Shown one piece after another: positions 11,264-23,600 of a stretch of 64,000 nt of DNA (position 1 is the stretch's first letter; every line of letters starts with the position of its first letter). Position numbers and translations under genes: made by a program. The notes beneath the pieces were generated by a model. That model made no database searches. It had not been told where the DNA came from and worked only from the letters and a program-made list of their open reading frames with translations. Source of the stretch: Hippasteria phrygiana (Eukaryota; Echinodermata; Asteroidea; Valvatida; Goniasteridae); contig JAZGUH010000025.1 in the NCBI GenBank assembly GCA_037893225.1, forward strand, positions 682,001 to 746,000, in the 5' to 3' direction.

Positions 11264-11430
11264 TAAATACTGGCAATCGTGGACTAGGAACAAAAGAGTT
11301 AGGGCGTAGACAAAAGGGTCCACGACTGACCGAACGTCCACGATTAAAATTCGTGTACAAAACATATGGGAGGCCTTCCGAAAAAGTTGAAGTACAAACA
11401 AAAGATGGAGTCCACGATTGCCTGTATTTA
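11264..11430. mobile_element. 167-bp MITE, GGCAATCGTGGAC family, copy 1
   Basis: The 21-bp termini 11264-11284 and 11410-11430 are inverted repeats with one mismatch at the centre (core GGCAATCGTGGAC / GTCCACGATTGCC). The interior shares GGGCGTAGACAAA, AACGTCCACGATTAAAA and GGGAGGCCTTCCGAAAAAGT with 58673-58840. No ORF. Confidence 0.8.
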
Positions 11431-11654
11431 CACACTTGGGTGCGTGTGTGTATGTGTCCAGAACAATCTTGACAGCGCAATAACTCCAGAAATATGTACG
11501 TGTATGAACTTTGAATTTGGTTTGTAGATTGCCCTTTAGCATTATGTAGTTTTTATATTGTTGAGGGTTATATTTAAGAGTTGTCATGATGATGTAATCA
11601 TGTCATGTGACATGAGTACACATTTTGAACTTATGAAACATCTTTAGCCTTAAT

Positions 11655-11964
11655 CAGGGGTGAGATTGGCAAACAATAAAAGAATCCACAAAATCCATGA
11701 AAAATCCACGAAAATTCCACAAAAAATCCACAAAAAAATCTACGAGGACCCCAGATCAACATATAGTTTGTATTTGCCTAAAGGCACCCTCTTAAACTAT
11801 CTGTTTTCATTGGTCTATATCCACTTTTACGGGTAAAAACAAACACCTTTAGGACAACACCTCAGGAATTCCAGATTGCAAAAGGAGCTAGATTCTTTTA
11901 AAATTCTGAAATCCCGACAACAAAATCCTGAAATCAGGAAAAATCCTGACAAATCTCACCCCTG
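11655..11964. mobile_element. 310-bp hAT-like MITE, CAGGGGTGAGATT termini
   Basis: The left end CAGGGGTGAGATTGGCAAA is matched at the right end by GACAAATCTCACCCCTG. CAGGGGTG is a typical hAT terminal word. The flanks are similar but not identical (CTTAAT before, CTTTAT after), consistent with a decayed target duplication. The interior is low-complexity, with a repeated AAAATCCACGA word. Confidence 0.6.
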
Positions 11965-11998
11965 CTTTATCTTGAACAAAATATGCTACTAAATAATT

Positions 11999-13073
11999 TT
12001 AGTATAGGTTTTCCCGGACGATTTCAGAAAATGTGCACATTAATTTTTAAAAGATGCATTGTTTTTTGTGCGAAATAGAATGAACATTCACAATCCCGTT
12101 TTCTATTTAGAAATTGATAATTCTATTTCCATAAAGGTGCATTCAGACGTAAGAAATCAGCGTACGATTTCCCGAATGTGCACTGAATTAGTAATTGATA
12201 ATTCATTTTAGCGCGAATTCGAATGCACATCCGCAATCCTGTTTTCCTTTTTATTTATCACCAATCTATTTCGCTAAATGTGCAGCCGATTTCCCGCGTA
12301 GTGTTTTTTTTTTTTTTTTATCCATGCCTGGTCAAGCATTGGAATTCATTTATTTGTTAACAAAAGTAACATATGGGGAACTAAAGCAGGTGGTCTGATA
12401 GTCTTTTGAAACATACCAAAAAATAAGCTGAAGAAAATCGTTCTTTGCTCAGCATTTGCCACGGTCGCATCATATAGCCAAATTCACAGTTGACATACTG
12501 GTATAGGCCTCCTAAAATATCCAATAATGGTAGACAATCGAACTGATAAAATGAGAGAGAACTCTAAGAAATACAGAAAGACATGAAAATACAATTAAGA
12601 CAAAGAACCACCAACAATAAAAAAGAACAAACACATTAATGATCAATTAGGTCTACAATACATTGATTGATTAATTAATTAATTAATTAATCAATTAAAG
12701 TTGTATCATGAATTGTATAGGCCTATATACTTTATTAAATTGGATGCAGAATTTAAATTGTAACAAATGAAAACGAATATTCAATTCAGGCCGTGCCACA
12801 ATGACAAATCGATTTGCTGCGAAAAAGATTGCACATTCTTAATAATCGGCCACGCATACGTCAAACCGAAAGCCTAATCACGTATTTGTAATCGTTTAAA
12901 TGAAACGTTATGCACATTCATTTATTTGAATGATACAAAATGAAATCGAATGCTAGTTTTTGCGAAAATGAAACCTGGATATACGTCGTTCTCAAAATCA
13001 GCGCGAAATTGAATTCAAGTTTTACAAACATTTATGCACATCTTGCGAAATCGTCCGGGAAAACCTATACTAA
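11999..13073. mobile_element. 1.07-kb non-autonomous TIR element, TATAGGTTTTCCCG termini
   Basis: A perfect 27-bp terminal inverted repeat joins 11999-12025 and 13047-13073 (outer word TTAGTATAGGTTTTCCCGG). The interior has no ORF and includes an AT palindrome at 12662-12698 built from ATTGATTAATTAATT. The same outer word recurs at 37531/37844 and, at one end only, at 43222 and 59549. Confidence 0.8.
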
Positions 13074-13324
13074 TGGCTTTGATAGGACATGAGGATTTGC
13101 CCAAAGAAAATGGACAAAAGTTATAGGGCAATTTACAAATTGGTCTGAAAGTTAGTACATACATGTCGGAAGCACATATACTTTTCTTGCTAATGTGACC
13201 CGATTGTGACTTGATTTTTTGTTTTAAGTTTTGATACAAAAAAATTTGAGTCTGCCGTGGACTTTGTGCAGGTGCATGTACGTGTATGATATAATTTGTA
13301 ATCACCACTTTGGCCATTTAAGGT

Positions 13325-13430
13325 AGTTTACAATATTTGCTTTTGCTGTAATTTTCAGAAATAAATCGATTTCGGGTTAGTAGCAAATACTGTTACACTG
13401 ACCTGTTTAAAGTTTTGTGTGCATAGATTT
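13325..13430 (-). repeat. Inverted fragment of repeat family A
   Basis: The reverse complement matches 10080-10175: ATCTATGCACACAAAACTTT, AACAGGTCAGTGT and TTTGCTA blocks in the same order. Confidence 0.7.
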
Positions 13431-13627
13431 TATTTATTTTATTTTAATTCTTTCTGGGAATGAAACCAGCGCATGTCACACTGTAGCTCGAAAGCCTGAA
13501 GAAAACCTGTAGGAAGACGACGAAGATATGTTCAGTTTCAGAGGTGGGAGGAAAACCCCAGAATAATACTCTGCTATCAACTAAGAGATAGTTGGTTTTG
13601 TGGTCTGAATGACGTCACTATCTATCG

Positions 13628-14025
13628 CTAGGGCTGTTCATTTTCTAACAATTTAGTATTTGAATATTCGAAACTGGGTTTGACCGAATTTTCGATACTT
13701 GCCGATCAAGTTTTTCAGTGCATGCCGCACCGGTAAAAAAAACATTGCACGTAAAAGCACGCCGGTCTTTTACGTATAGCGACTGATATTTCGGACCGTT
13801 CAAACAGCATTTGTTTTGCATGCCCCTGTTGTATCAAAGTTTTACGGACGGGAACAATAAACCTCCGTCCACAAAAAGTTACGATTGACAAAAATGCGGC
13901 ATTTGACACTGCTAAGCGCCGTAACTTTTCTTTTCAGAGTCGTGTCTGTACGTGCATATATATCTTTTCGAATATTCGAACTGGCAAAATGGTATTCAAA
14001 TATTCGGTATATTCGGGACAGCCCT
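13628..14025. mobile_element. 398-bp hAT-like MITE with an exact 8-bp target duplication
   Basis: The ends read CTAGGGCTGTTC and GGACAGCCCT. The octamer ATCTATCG lies directly outside both ends (13620-13627 and 14026-14033), the duplication length typical of hAT elements. The interior has no long ORF, and its first 230 bp recur at 17298-17500. AGGGCTG termini are common on hAT elements. Confidence 0.8.
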
Positions 14026-14166
14026 ATCTATCGCCCTCTATTGATAGCTTCAATAGCATACAATAGCATACAAAACCATGCAAACGTACTGCCATAGCGA
14101 ATATGTGGTGCGAAAAAAAATTGCGCGGCCCGACCTGATTGCACGTCAAGTGTGAAACATTCATGC

Positions 14167-14198
14167 CCAACCCCGGGGCAAGCTCGCCCCGGGGTTGG
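14167..14198. repeat. GC-rich perfect hairpin
   Basis: A 13-bp arm (CCAACCCCGGGGC) is followed by a 6-nt spacer and its exact reverse complement. Copies of GTGTGAAACA flank it on both sides (14150-14160 and 14221-14241). No T-run or gene end suggests a terminator. Confidence 0.8.
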
Positions 14199-14416
14199 CT
14201 GAGGTAGGTTTCCCGAAACAAGTGTGAAACAAGTGTGAAACAACGCGGGGTTGAACTCGGGGAGGGGGAAGGGAGAACACCGGGGCGGCCCTACATTTAA
14301 GGTTTAAATTTATGTAGTATGTGGTCTCAAATTGTGATATCAGTTTTGAGTTTTTTAGTGCAAAACCATATTTTAGATGTGTTGGTATGTGATTTTTATT
14401 CAAGGTCATTTTATAC

Positions 14417-14486
14417 TTAACCCTTACTCCCTAGGTGTTGTGAACAATCGTATTAAAATTGGAGGATTTAGGACTGTTAGGGTTAA
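14417..14486 (+). repeat. 70-bp micro-MITE with TTAACCC ends, copy 1
   Basis: It begins TTAACCCTTACTCCCTAGG and ends TGTTAGGGTTAA, giving short inverted ends. A direct copy lies at 19086-19153 with the same TATTRAAATTGGAGG centre. Confidence 0.6.
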
Positions 14487-14535
14487 GCATATAGTGCCGG
14501 TACATACATGTAGTGATTGAAAGGTAACACTGTGA

Positions 14536-14800
14536 ATGGGAATGGGAATGGAACATTTTGTGAAAAGAATTCCCATTCCCATTTCACATTTCTCACACAA
14601 CTTTTCCCCTGTGAATTCAATTGCGAAATTATTTTCCCACTTTGAGAAAAGGTGTGAACATATTTTCCCCATTGTGTGAAAAGGTTTTGGAAATGTTATC
14701 CCACTTGTGTGAAAAGGCGTGAAAATGTTTTCCCGCTTGTGTGAAAAGGTCTGAAAATTTGTTCGCACATTTTTCACATTTTGTGAAATGTAAATGAATT
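14536..14800 (+). repeat. Imperfect 32-34-bp tandem repeat with a hairpin start
   Basis: The array starts with GGGAATGGGAATGG facing ATTCCCATTCCCA (hairpin, 14536-14581). It continues with at least four degenerate units of the form TTTTCCCRCTTGTGTGAAAA plus GGYGTGAAAATG. Frames through it are open only because of base composition. Confidence 0.7.
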
Positions 14801-17297
14801 CCTGGGAAGAGAAAAAATGTGAGGAGAAATGTTTTAAGGTAAACTTTCAATTGCAGTGTATTGTACTATGTGACCTAAAACCACTTTATCTTCCAAAATC
14901 AATTGTTAAGCAGTTTCTATATTTGAAATACTCGCTTGCCAAGCTCAACTAGTCGAATGTGCTTGAATTTGAATATATTCGAAAATCCAGGGGTGGGCAA
15001 AAAGGGTGTGTTTCAGATACATGCAGGCATGTCTGTTTTTTTTTCTCCTTTTGTTGAGGTACATGACTACTTTCCTGCATTCTCCTCCATTGAGTAATAT
15101 CTGTAGCCTAAAACATCACTGTCTGTGACATTTCAAATCCTTCAAAAAGTGTATTTATCGCACAGGTATATGTATATTAATTGCATGTGTTATACGTGTA
15201 TGCACCATTTACAACTAGGTTATCTTTCAATTTATCAAGTCTTATCTATTGGCCAAAATTGCAGAAAAATTGTTACGTACAATATTTGCACATTTTTAGA
15301 CTGAAGAGGAGGAGGGGAACACGCCCGTTGTTTCCCCTCTGGATCCACCAATGACTGCAACCACTAAATGTTTGCTTGCACTTATGATACATGCCAATGA
15401 GCAAATGTATTAAGATAAATATCAATATAACAATTACCTATTGAAAATATAAATATTATGCGTCTCAGTCATCTTATCTCATAAAATGTATTGCTTTAGT
15501 ACAGAAGTATATACTGCACTTCCTATGGTAAAACATACACAATTTTAGACCACATACTAGCTAGTGTTCCAGGGAGTCTGTTTTTCATCCTATGCGGCCA
15601 AACCTTAGATGTAGTGGGTTCTGTATACCTTTTAAGATTTTGCTCCAATACCACCTTTATACTATATATTACAGAGTGACAATATTAGTTATTTTCCTGT
15701 AATTTTAAGATGATGTCGCTTCCCCCATACAACTCATTGCACAGCAATGAGGTGCCTCGTAAAACTATTGAGCCACCAACCAGCACTGATCTCCACGGCA
15801 TAAGCCGGCGGGTCCGGCATCGCATACACCATGCACACACCGTACCATCCCGATGATCCCCCTCATGTAGGTGCACCATGTACATGCACATGCAGCTCAC
15901 AACATGTACATGTACATCTAGTCCTCAACTGATTCTTGCATAGGCCCTAAGTCTTAAAGTTTGTTTATTTTAACAAAAGTATTGATGTCAAGTAAAATTT
16001 CAAGTCAAGTCTCAAGTCTAAAAATAGTGACTCGAGTCGGACTGGAATGCTTGCTTCAATCATGGAGGAAGGAGCAATATAAATTGAAAAGGAAAACTTG
16101 CAACAAAAGTGCAAACGTTGTGAGAATGTTTCCATTGTTCTGTGCCTATGGAAAGTTCATAATGTGCTTTGTAATGTATATAATATTGAGGACAAGATTG
16201 CAAGCTATGGTATTTTGGGTGGTTGCAATTCTTGGGAGTTTCTTTTGCCATTGTAATAATACAGAAGAATTGTTGGGGTCCTTGAGAATTTTGTTCCGGG
16301 GGACGCCAATTTTCAATGGGGAAAGTGAATTCTTTCCAGATTTTCTAGACCAAATTGTACATTTTTTGTAAAAAAAGACTCTTTAGGGCCCGGAAAAATA
16401 ATTTTTTTAAAGGGGGAGGGGGGGTGCTATAGGGTCTAGTTTTTAATATGCAACGCTTTCAAGAGCATTTACATATAGGCCTATATCTCCAAACTGAAGG
16501 CATATCAACACACTACAGATGACGCAACATCAGCCCCTTAACAAATTCTAAAAAACCAAAATCCAAAATTCCAAGGGGTAGGGGGGAGGCCAGAGTTCTT
16601 TTTCTGACTATGCCAGTCTCCTGACGATGGCAGTTTATGGATTATGGCAGTCTCTTGACAATGGACAGAGAATACTTTACAAAATGTTGACTCACCGGTT
16701 CTCAGTACCAACAGATACTCATGGAAGAGAGATTTCAACATGGTGATACATAAACCTTCACCTTATTGTCCTGGGGCCTATTCTTAAAAACCCGCAAATT
16801 TAAAATGTTGTGCACCACTCTGCCATCATAGGCATTAATGATTGTTTTCTTTATTTATCCACAAGATATTTTCAAAACATAACCCTTCCAGAAAGTGTAC
16901 ATTTGATCTTCAGCTGTGTGCTTATACTCATGTAGCCTAAATGTAGGCCCTACGTGTATTATCTTGTACCTTGGCTTGTGCTAGGAGCATGATTTTTTCA
17001 ATGATTTTTGTCAATGTCATTGGAAAGATAATAACTTTGGTAATACTAGAAAATTTGCATTTTAATCCAAATGTCTAATAGGCTTGTGGGAACAAGGGAT
17101 GCGTTTACCCATAGTGCACCTGACTTATTTACCGGAAGATATCGTGAAGCATTTGTGGTATGGGGCCTTTGCAACATTAGTTCTTTTAAAACCAAATTGT
17201 CTTGGACATGTTATTGTTGGAGCCAATATCACCTGAATGTTGATGTATGGATGCAGTATATTGGTAAGTGTGGGATAGTGGTTTGCCTGCAACCAGT
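14801..17297. other. No gene recognised
   Basis: AT-rich with occasional ACATGTAC words (about 15880-15920). The longest frame (15961-16371, 136 codons) has no recognisable domain, splice context or codon bias, so I treat it as chance. Confidence 0.4.
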
Positions 17298-17500
17298 TAG
17301 GGCTGTTCATTTTCTAATAATTTAGACGGAATATTCGGTATACTCGCCCATCAAGTTTTTCACGCGTCTGCTGCAACTGCATGCCGTCCCGGTAAAAAGT
17401 TGCACGCAAAGTACGCCGGTGTTTTACGTGCGGCGATCGACATTATGGACCGCCCGATCGACAATTTTTTTGCAGGCGCCTGTTGTGTCAATGTCAAGAT
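17298..17500 (+). repeat. Truncated second copy of the 13.6-kb hAT-like MITE
   Basis: It shares AGGGCTGTTCATTTTCTAA, ATCAAGTTTTTCA, GCATGCCG, CCGGTAAAAA and GCCGGTxTTTTACGT in order with 13630-13860. The right terminus is missing. Confidence 0.75.
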
Positions 17501-17708
17501 TGTAGTGAAATTCCTACAACAGCTGTTTTTTCCGTTTGTGCTGTCCTGTCCAGAGTAAATAGCCAGCTGAATCCTGTTTTTGTTCCATTGAGTTTTTCCT
17601 CCACAGAAGAGGAATTTTTAAGTTGTATTGTCTATTGTATTGAATTCTAAGGACTGGGCAGGGCATTTAATTCCACACATCAGTATAAAAAGCAGGACCA
17701 CAAGTCTG

Positions 17709-18917
17709 AACTCCCACTCCTTCGAACTCCCACTCCTTCGAACTCCCACTCCTTCGAACTCCCACTCCCCCGAACTCCCACTCCCCCGAACTCCCACTCC
17801 CCCGAACTCCCCCGAACTCCCACTCCTCCGAACTCCCACTCCTCCGAACTCCCACTCCTCCGAACTCCCACTCCTCCGAACTCCCACTCCTTCGAACTCC
17901 CACTCCTTCGAACTCCCACTCCCCCGAACTCCCACTCCCCCGAACTCCCACTCCCCCGAACTCCCACTCCCCCGAACTCCCACTCCCCCGAACTCCCACT
18001 CCCCCGAACTCCCACTCCCCCGAACTCCCACTCCCCCGAACTCCCACTCCCCCGAACTCCCACTCCCCCGAACTCCCACTCCCCCGAACTCCCACTCCCC
18101 CGAACTCCCACTCCCCCGAACTCCCACTCCCCCGAACTCCCACTCCCCCGAACTCCCACTCCCCCGAACTCCCACTCCCCCGAACTCCCACTCCCCCGAA
18201 CTCCCACTCCCCCGAACTCCCACTCCCCCGAACTCCCACTCCCCCGAACGCCCACTCCCCCGAACTCCCACTCCCCCGAACTCCCACTCCCCCGAACTCC
18301 CACTCCCCCGAACTCCCACTCCCCCGAACTCCCACTCCCCCGAACTCCCACTCCCTCGAACTCCCACTCCCCCGAACTCCCACTCCCCCGAACTCCCACT
18401 CCCCCGAACTCCCACTCCCCCGAACTCCCACTCCTCCGAACTCCCACTCCTCCGAACTCCCACTCCTCCGAACTCCCACTCCTCCGAACTCCCACTCCTC
18501 CGAACTCCCACTCCTCCGAACTCCCACTCCTCCGAACTCCCACTCCTCCGAACTCCCACTCCTCCGAACTCCCACTCCTCCGAACTCCCACTCCTCCGAA
18601 CTCCCACTCCTCCGAACTCCCACTCCTCCGAACTCCCACTCCTCCGAACTCCCACTCCTCCGAACTCCCACTCCTCCGAACTCCCACTCCTCCGAACTCC
18701 CACTCCTCCGAACTCCCACTCCTCCGAACTCCCACTCCTCCGAACTCCCACTCCTCCGAACTCCCACTCCTCCGAACTCCCACTCCTCCGAACTCCCACT
18801 CCTCCGAACTCCCACTCCTCCGAACTCCCACTCCTCCGAACTCCCACTCCTCCGAACTCCCACTCCTCCGAACTCCCACTCCTCCGAACTCCCACTCCTT
18901 CGAACTCCCACTCCTTC
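17709..18917. repeat. 16-bp minisatellite, about 75 units
   Basis: The unit is GAACTCCCACTCCTCC and its variants. Because 16 is not divisible by 3 and the unit lacks stops on both strands, all six frames stay open for about 1.2 kb and read the same 16-residue peptide. The resulting 400-450-codon ORFs (17618-18974) are artefacts. Variants are blocked: CCTTCG units at both rims, then CCCCCG (about 17925-18430), then CCTCCG (about 18435-18895). One shortened unit lies near 17808-17820. Single-base variants occur near 18250 and 18356. Confidence 0.97.
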
Positions 18918-19085
18918 GCTTGCCGTGTAGTCTTCAACTCATTCTATACAGTGATATATCTACCTGCAGCATAGTCGCATTTAGCTTGTGTCCGGACCCG
19001 GGAACAGAAACTGGTTAGGTTGTGTTTGCTCCTTACAGGGACTATTCCCATGAAAGGACACAGTTTCTTTTATGTAAATAAATGT

Positions 19086-19153
19086 ACCCCTAACTCCCTA
19101 GGGTGTGTGGAAAATCATATTGAAATTGGAGGGTTCAGGAATGTTAGGGTTAA
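19086..19153 (+). repeat. Micro-MITE with TTAACCC-like ends, copy 2
   Basis: Direct copy of 14417-14486, sharing CTAACTCCCTAGG, ATATTGAAATTGGAGG and ATGTTAGGGTTAA. Confidence 0.6.
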
Positions 19154-19154
19154 T

Positions 19155-19640
19155 ATCGTCACAGTTTTCACGAACAGACGAATTTTGCCTCTCCGCACTA
19201 AACTAAAGTTACAAGAAAATCAGGTTTTAAGTTGCTCACTTTTTAAATTGAAGATATTACCTGCATTTATACCACATGTTGATTCTATGTTAAAGTTCAG
19301 TTCTCGGTCTTTCACAAGTTATTGGCAGCTGAGCGATAAGTCAATTAATTACAGAGTTATTAATTGATTAATAAATTTGTCTCTTCGTGAAAACTCAGAA
19401 GCGAGAAGTGGCCCGTTTTGCCCCACAGAGTGTCATTCGTCTCTTCGTGAAAACCCAAAATCCATTTTCTAGCAATTTTGCCCCACACAGCCCTATTGTA
19501 TTAACACGGAGTTCAAATTCGTCTCTTCGTGAAAACCAAAAATCAATTTTCTGGCAATTTTGCCCTTCACAGCCCCGAGTTCGAATTTGGCTCTTCGTGA
19601 AAACCCAAAATCCATTTTCTGGCAATTTTGCCCTTTTCAG
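19155..19640 (+). mobile_element. Foldback element family CGTCACAG, left arm only
   Basis: It begins CGTCACAGTTTTCACGAACA and continues with the subterminal TTTTGCCTCTCCGCACTAAA block also seen at 30583 and 62401. It carries four or more copies of CTCTTCGTGAAAAC, each followed by CCAAAATCCATTTTCT or a close form. The opposite terminus is absent. Confidence 0.75.
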
Positions 19641-19926
19641 CCATAATATATACGCTATTAAATTCGACAAGAAGTTTGACGTTCTAGGAGTCCAGTAGCT
19701 GCTTTCAGAAGTCAACAGCGGACTTCGACTTTTAAATTATGGTAATTATTTTGTGTATTATTTCGAACTTTATACCCTAAAACTGTTGACCCTGACGCGA
19801 TTGTCGAAACTCTTTTAGTTGCATTTCAATTTCACCGGCGAGTATTAAAAATAATAATCCGTAACTTTGTACATAGGTCTATATAGATATATTTCCGTAC
19901 GTAGTTCGGAATGATTCGTTGTTTAT

Positions 19927-20600
19927 TTGCTGCGGATTTGTGAGGACATCATTTTAACAAGTAGGCCCTATCCTAGAGTATCAGAGTTTCCGTTTGCCAT
20001 TGATTTGGTGACGTATCGTTGTGCTAAAATTAATACCCTCGCAGGTCCAGTTATTCACAAACTTCATACTTACAAACAGTCTGACCAAGTGATAGTCGAA
20101 ATAGCCGCAGGAATCAATAATTTAACAACTTTCGTTATATCAAGCCTTAAGCCTTCCCATTGCAGATAGTATATTTTCTGAACTGCTCAATAAAGGAGGC
20201 AATATTAACTGAACGGCCCAATATTTTCGTTGTGTTCGCAACAATTCAACCTACATGTATATCATTTGCCAAATTTCAGTCGAGTAAGAAACTCGCAGTA
20301 CCTATTCTTTCGGAAGACGACATTCATTCTTTGCAACGCGAATTTGATACCACCTAAGACGACGTAAATAGTCTGATCATAAATCATAACCTAGTTAAGC
20401 AGCAAGGTATTGAATTGAGAACCTATTCTTGGCATAATTCAGTTAGAAAGAGTGCAAAGAGAACTCGCCGCGGAGATGCACAAGCGTTGTAAGGAACTAT
20501 TTTGCTCACTTGTATGATAGTTTACACGGCGATTCAAAACTAGAAACAGCGATGGTTTTCAGAGATGTACAGATCCTTTTCTTTTGAACGACAATCTTTA
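19927..20600 (+). pseudogene. Decayed SGNH-hydrolase-like ORF, probably of retroelement origin
   Basis: Fragments in three plus frames read consecutively: DLVTYRCAKINTLAGP and VIVEIAAGINNLTTF (19927-20169), then VVFATIQPTCISFAKFQ (20160-20357), then in the same frame past a TAA LRTYSWHNSVRKSAKRTRRG, then RNYFAHLYDSLHGDSKL and RWFSEMYRSF. The order AAGIN(D/N)LT, then (V)ATIPP-like, then a basic linker, then LYDxxH fits the SGNH/GDSL-like proteins carried by some metazoan retroelements such as Ngaro-type DIRS elements. This identification is from memory of the motif order. Several stops and frameshifts show it is dead. Confidence 0.45.
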
Positions 20601-23600
20601 AACGAACATCGAAATCAGAGCAAAAACGATTGTATCAACTATTAATTCCGAATAACTCAGTGATAGAAAGCCTTCACAGCTTCTCCGTCGTATGAAACAA
20701 CTCTTAGGAGAAAACCAACTCGAAGAATGAATCTTACGGCAATTATTTCTCCAACGATAGCGGGAGGGGGAGCAATTGATAGGCGCATTACTGAAGATTA
20801 GCCGTCTAGAATCATAAATAGATTACATAATTATTGTAAATTATGCAACAATCTTGTTTTCAAAGGCATTGTTTATTTATTTCCTAAATGCAAAGCTTGA
20901 AGAAATACTTGTAAAGGCTTAGACTGCATACTACTTTATATATTTAGTTCATTTTTTGGGGTCAATAAATGAAAATATATTAGACAAACATTTGTTAAAC
21001 TTTCATTGCTGATGGTTTGACCAAAAAGGAAAACGCAACTTTAAATACAATCAAATCCACGTTTATATTAAAAACAACTGGTGACAATAAGAACACCCTG
21101 AAATTAGCCCGCCCGATGGAAACAAAATCTCGGAGCAAAGCAGTAAAAGTAGACAAAGGAACAACATGGACACGTACATGTATAAGCAAACTCAAAACAA
21201 AAAAAGGAAAAACCAGACAAATAAATACTACGATAAAAGGAAAAGTGCAAAAGCAGTCCAAATGTTAAAAGTTGTCAGAGACTGTATGAAAACTGTTTTT
21301 GAAGGGCACAACTGATTTGTTTTATTAATGCAACTCGGTTTTCTATAAATGTGGATGAATGAATTATGTCATTATCTAACATGAAGACTTTTAAGATTGA
21401 TGCCCCCCCCCCCCCCCGAAAAAAATCGCTTCGTTTAATACAAATGGAAGAAATATTCTTCATGATTACGTTGAACATTTCTGCTTCCTTCACCATGCAC
21501 AAAAAATATCATGTGTTAAAAACAAATTGCATGCAGCATAGTCTGTGGTAGCGCTAGCCACACTCGGCCTTTCGGGTACATGTATATACTTAATTTTGCG
21601 CGAAATCATTTGGGTTTTGTTCTTTTCTTTTTCGGTGATCGCTCTCTCATTTCCATCCAGTCCTTCCCATTGATTAAAAACAATCAAGGAACTTCTTCCA
21701 GCTCCTCTCTGTAAATGGTGAAATTGCACCGTTTTCGTCACAAGCATGGCAAACGCACGCCCTGTTCATGGGCACCGCGATGTTCTGTCATTGCCTAGCC
21801 TCACAATTCGAACGTTCCAAGGTAAAAAACGAAATTTCCTAAACCGCCTGTGGTGAGCGCTGCATGGTTCGAGGTTGTCACTATCGCCCTCTATCGGCGG
21901 TTGCAAGAAACGTAACTGAAGCGACAAAAATTTCGCAATATTCAACCTTCGATTTTCACATCAATGTGGAAGGTTTGCTGGTGGCAACAAATGGAATATT
22001 AATCTGCGTCACAAAAGGTGTTTATTAGAAAGAAAAGTAAGTTGCCAACTTGCCACCAAAAACCACGAACGGAGTTGAACGCTACAATTTCACGGCCTAA
22101 TACGTCGAATTCCTTTGTTTCGACAACATGAGAAGAAATAGCAGAAAAGACTTAAATATCTTCAGACCGCCTAACTAGCTTTGCAAGTCTGACCAATTTA
22201 GGCGAGGGGCAGAACCGACTTGCCCAGGGCTAGTGACCGAGCGGTATTTCTCGGCTTTAGGCGATCCAGATGATTCATCCTTACCGGTTCTTTGCAGGTT
22301 TGTTGCCACCAAGAAAGGCCTTATACCATTCATTCAACCACTTAGCTGAATAATACGTACGCGCGAGATAGTATTGGACGCTCTCCGACCAATCGCTCCC
22401 AACGGTGCCACTTACTGTATTCACAGCTTGAGGTCAGGCGGGGCACATGTTTCATCTGCTTTCGGCATATACCCAGCACGATATGGGGCTGAGGGGGTAC
22501 CCCCTCCCCCTTCTGTCCCTATATATATACCCTATACACTCTCCCCTGGAGATCTGAAAAGAATTCATGAGATTCCGGGAACACAATGAAAAGAGGGGGG
22601 GGGGGGGGGGGGGGGTGTTCCCTTTGCCCCGTATCGTGCATGTTCCGGCAAGGACCGAACCACTTTTTATATCCTGGACTCCATGGGCTGCGTGTGCGTT
22701 ATTGCGCATGGCATGGTGGGAAACATGGTGCGGCAAGATCGTACCTGGGCTGGTACCGCCGGATACTGTAACAATTAAGAAAACGACAACGCCCGACAAC
22801 CGACGACCACCCCCGACGCCCAACGATCAATGACCGATGACCGACGATCGAAGACTGATGACCGACGAATGACGACAGGCATTTTGATGGCTTGAGTTTT
22901 GTCACTGTATACGGGAACAAACTTGATTTCATCTCACTTTTGGCTTGACCACATTTTTGAAAATATTTAGCGTAGAAATTATCCCCTGTGTTTTTCATTT
23001 TGAGAATCTACTTCAAAAGCTTTGCCAACTCAAAGATCTTTTAAAATAAACCTATGGATAGATAACGGATGGATTCATTTTTAAAATGATATAAAGAACA
23101 AAGAAATCACATCACTTTAATTATCTATCTTATGAACGCAAAACCAAAACGTAAATTAGTGATTGCATTGAAGCATTTTTTTTTTATTATGACCTAAAAC
23201 CTGCCCCTCTTGTGACATAAGAAAATCTTTCCTTTTTTAAAATTGATTTCATTAATATTGAGCTAGTAGTGCACATAAAGGAAAATACCGTGTAGTTATC
23301 GTGTAGGGAAAATATGAAGATTGGGTTTATATTATCTATAATACAAGTACCCGTGGGAGAATAATCTAAACCAATAGTTTAAATTCTCCGGCCTAGATTG
23401 GCCAATTAATGGGAGTTGATTGGAAGCGCATCTCCGCTCTTCTTTACTTAATTGGTTCGCTGACTCAAAGAGAAATGACAGCCCCTGCGGCTAAACGGAT
23501 TTCAGCTTTCCAGACGATTTACCAGTTTGCATTGCTTTATGCGTATCTGCATTGGCAAAAATGCAGCCTGTCCAAACATCAGTCTTTTTATTCTAATTGT

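Noticed and set aside
14167..14198. Strong GC hairpin as a transcription terminator
   Set aside because: No gene ends here and no T-run follows; factor-independent termination of this type is bacterial.
15961..16371. 136-codon plus-strand ORF
   Set aside because: No domain, codon bias or splice context; AT-rich chance frame.
17618..18974. Four overlapping ORFs of 399-448 codons on both strands
   Set aside because: They come from a stop-free 16-bp tandem repeat that opens every frame; no start context, splice sites or non-repetitive domain.
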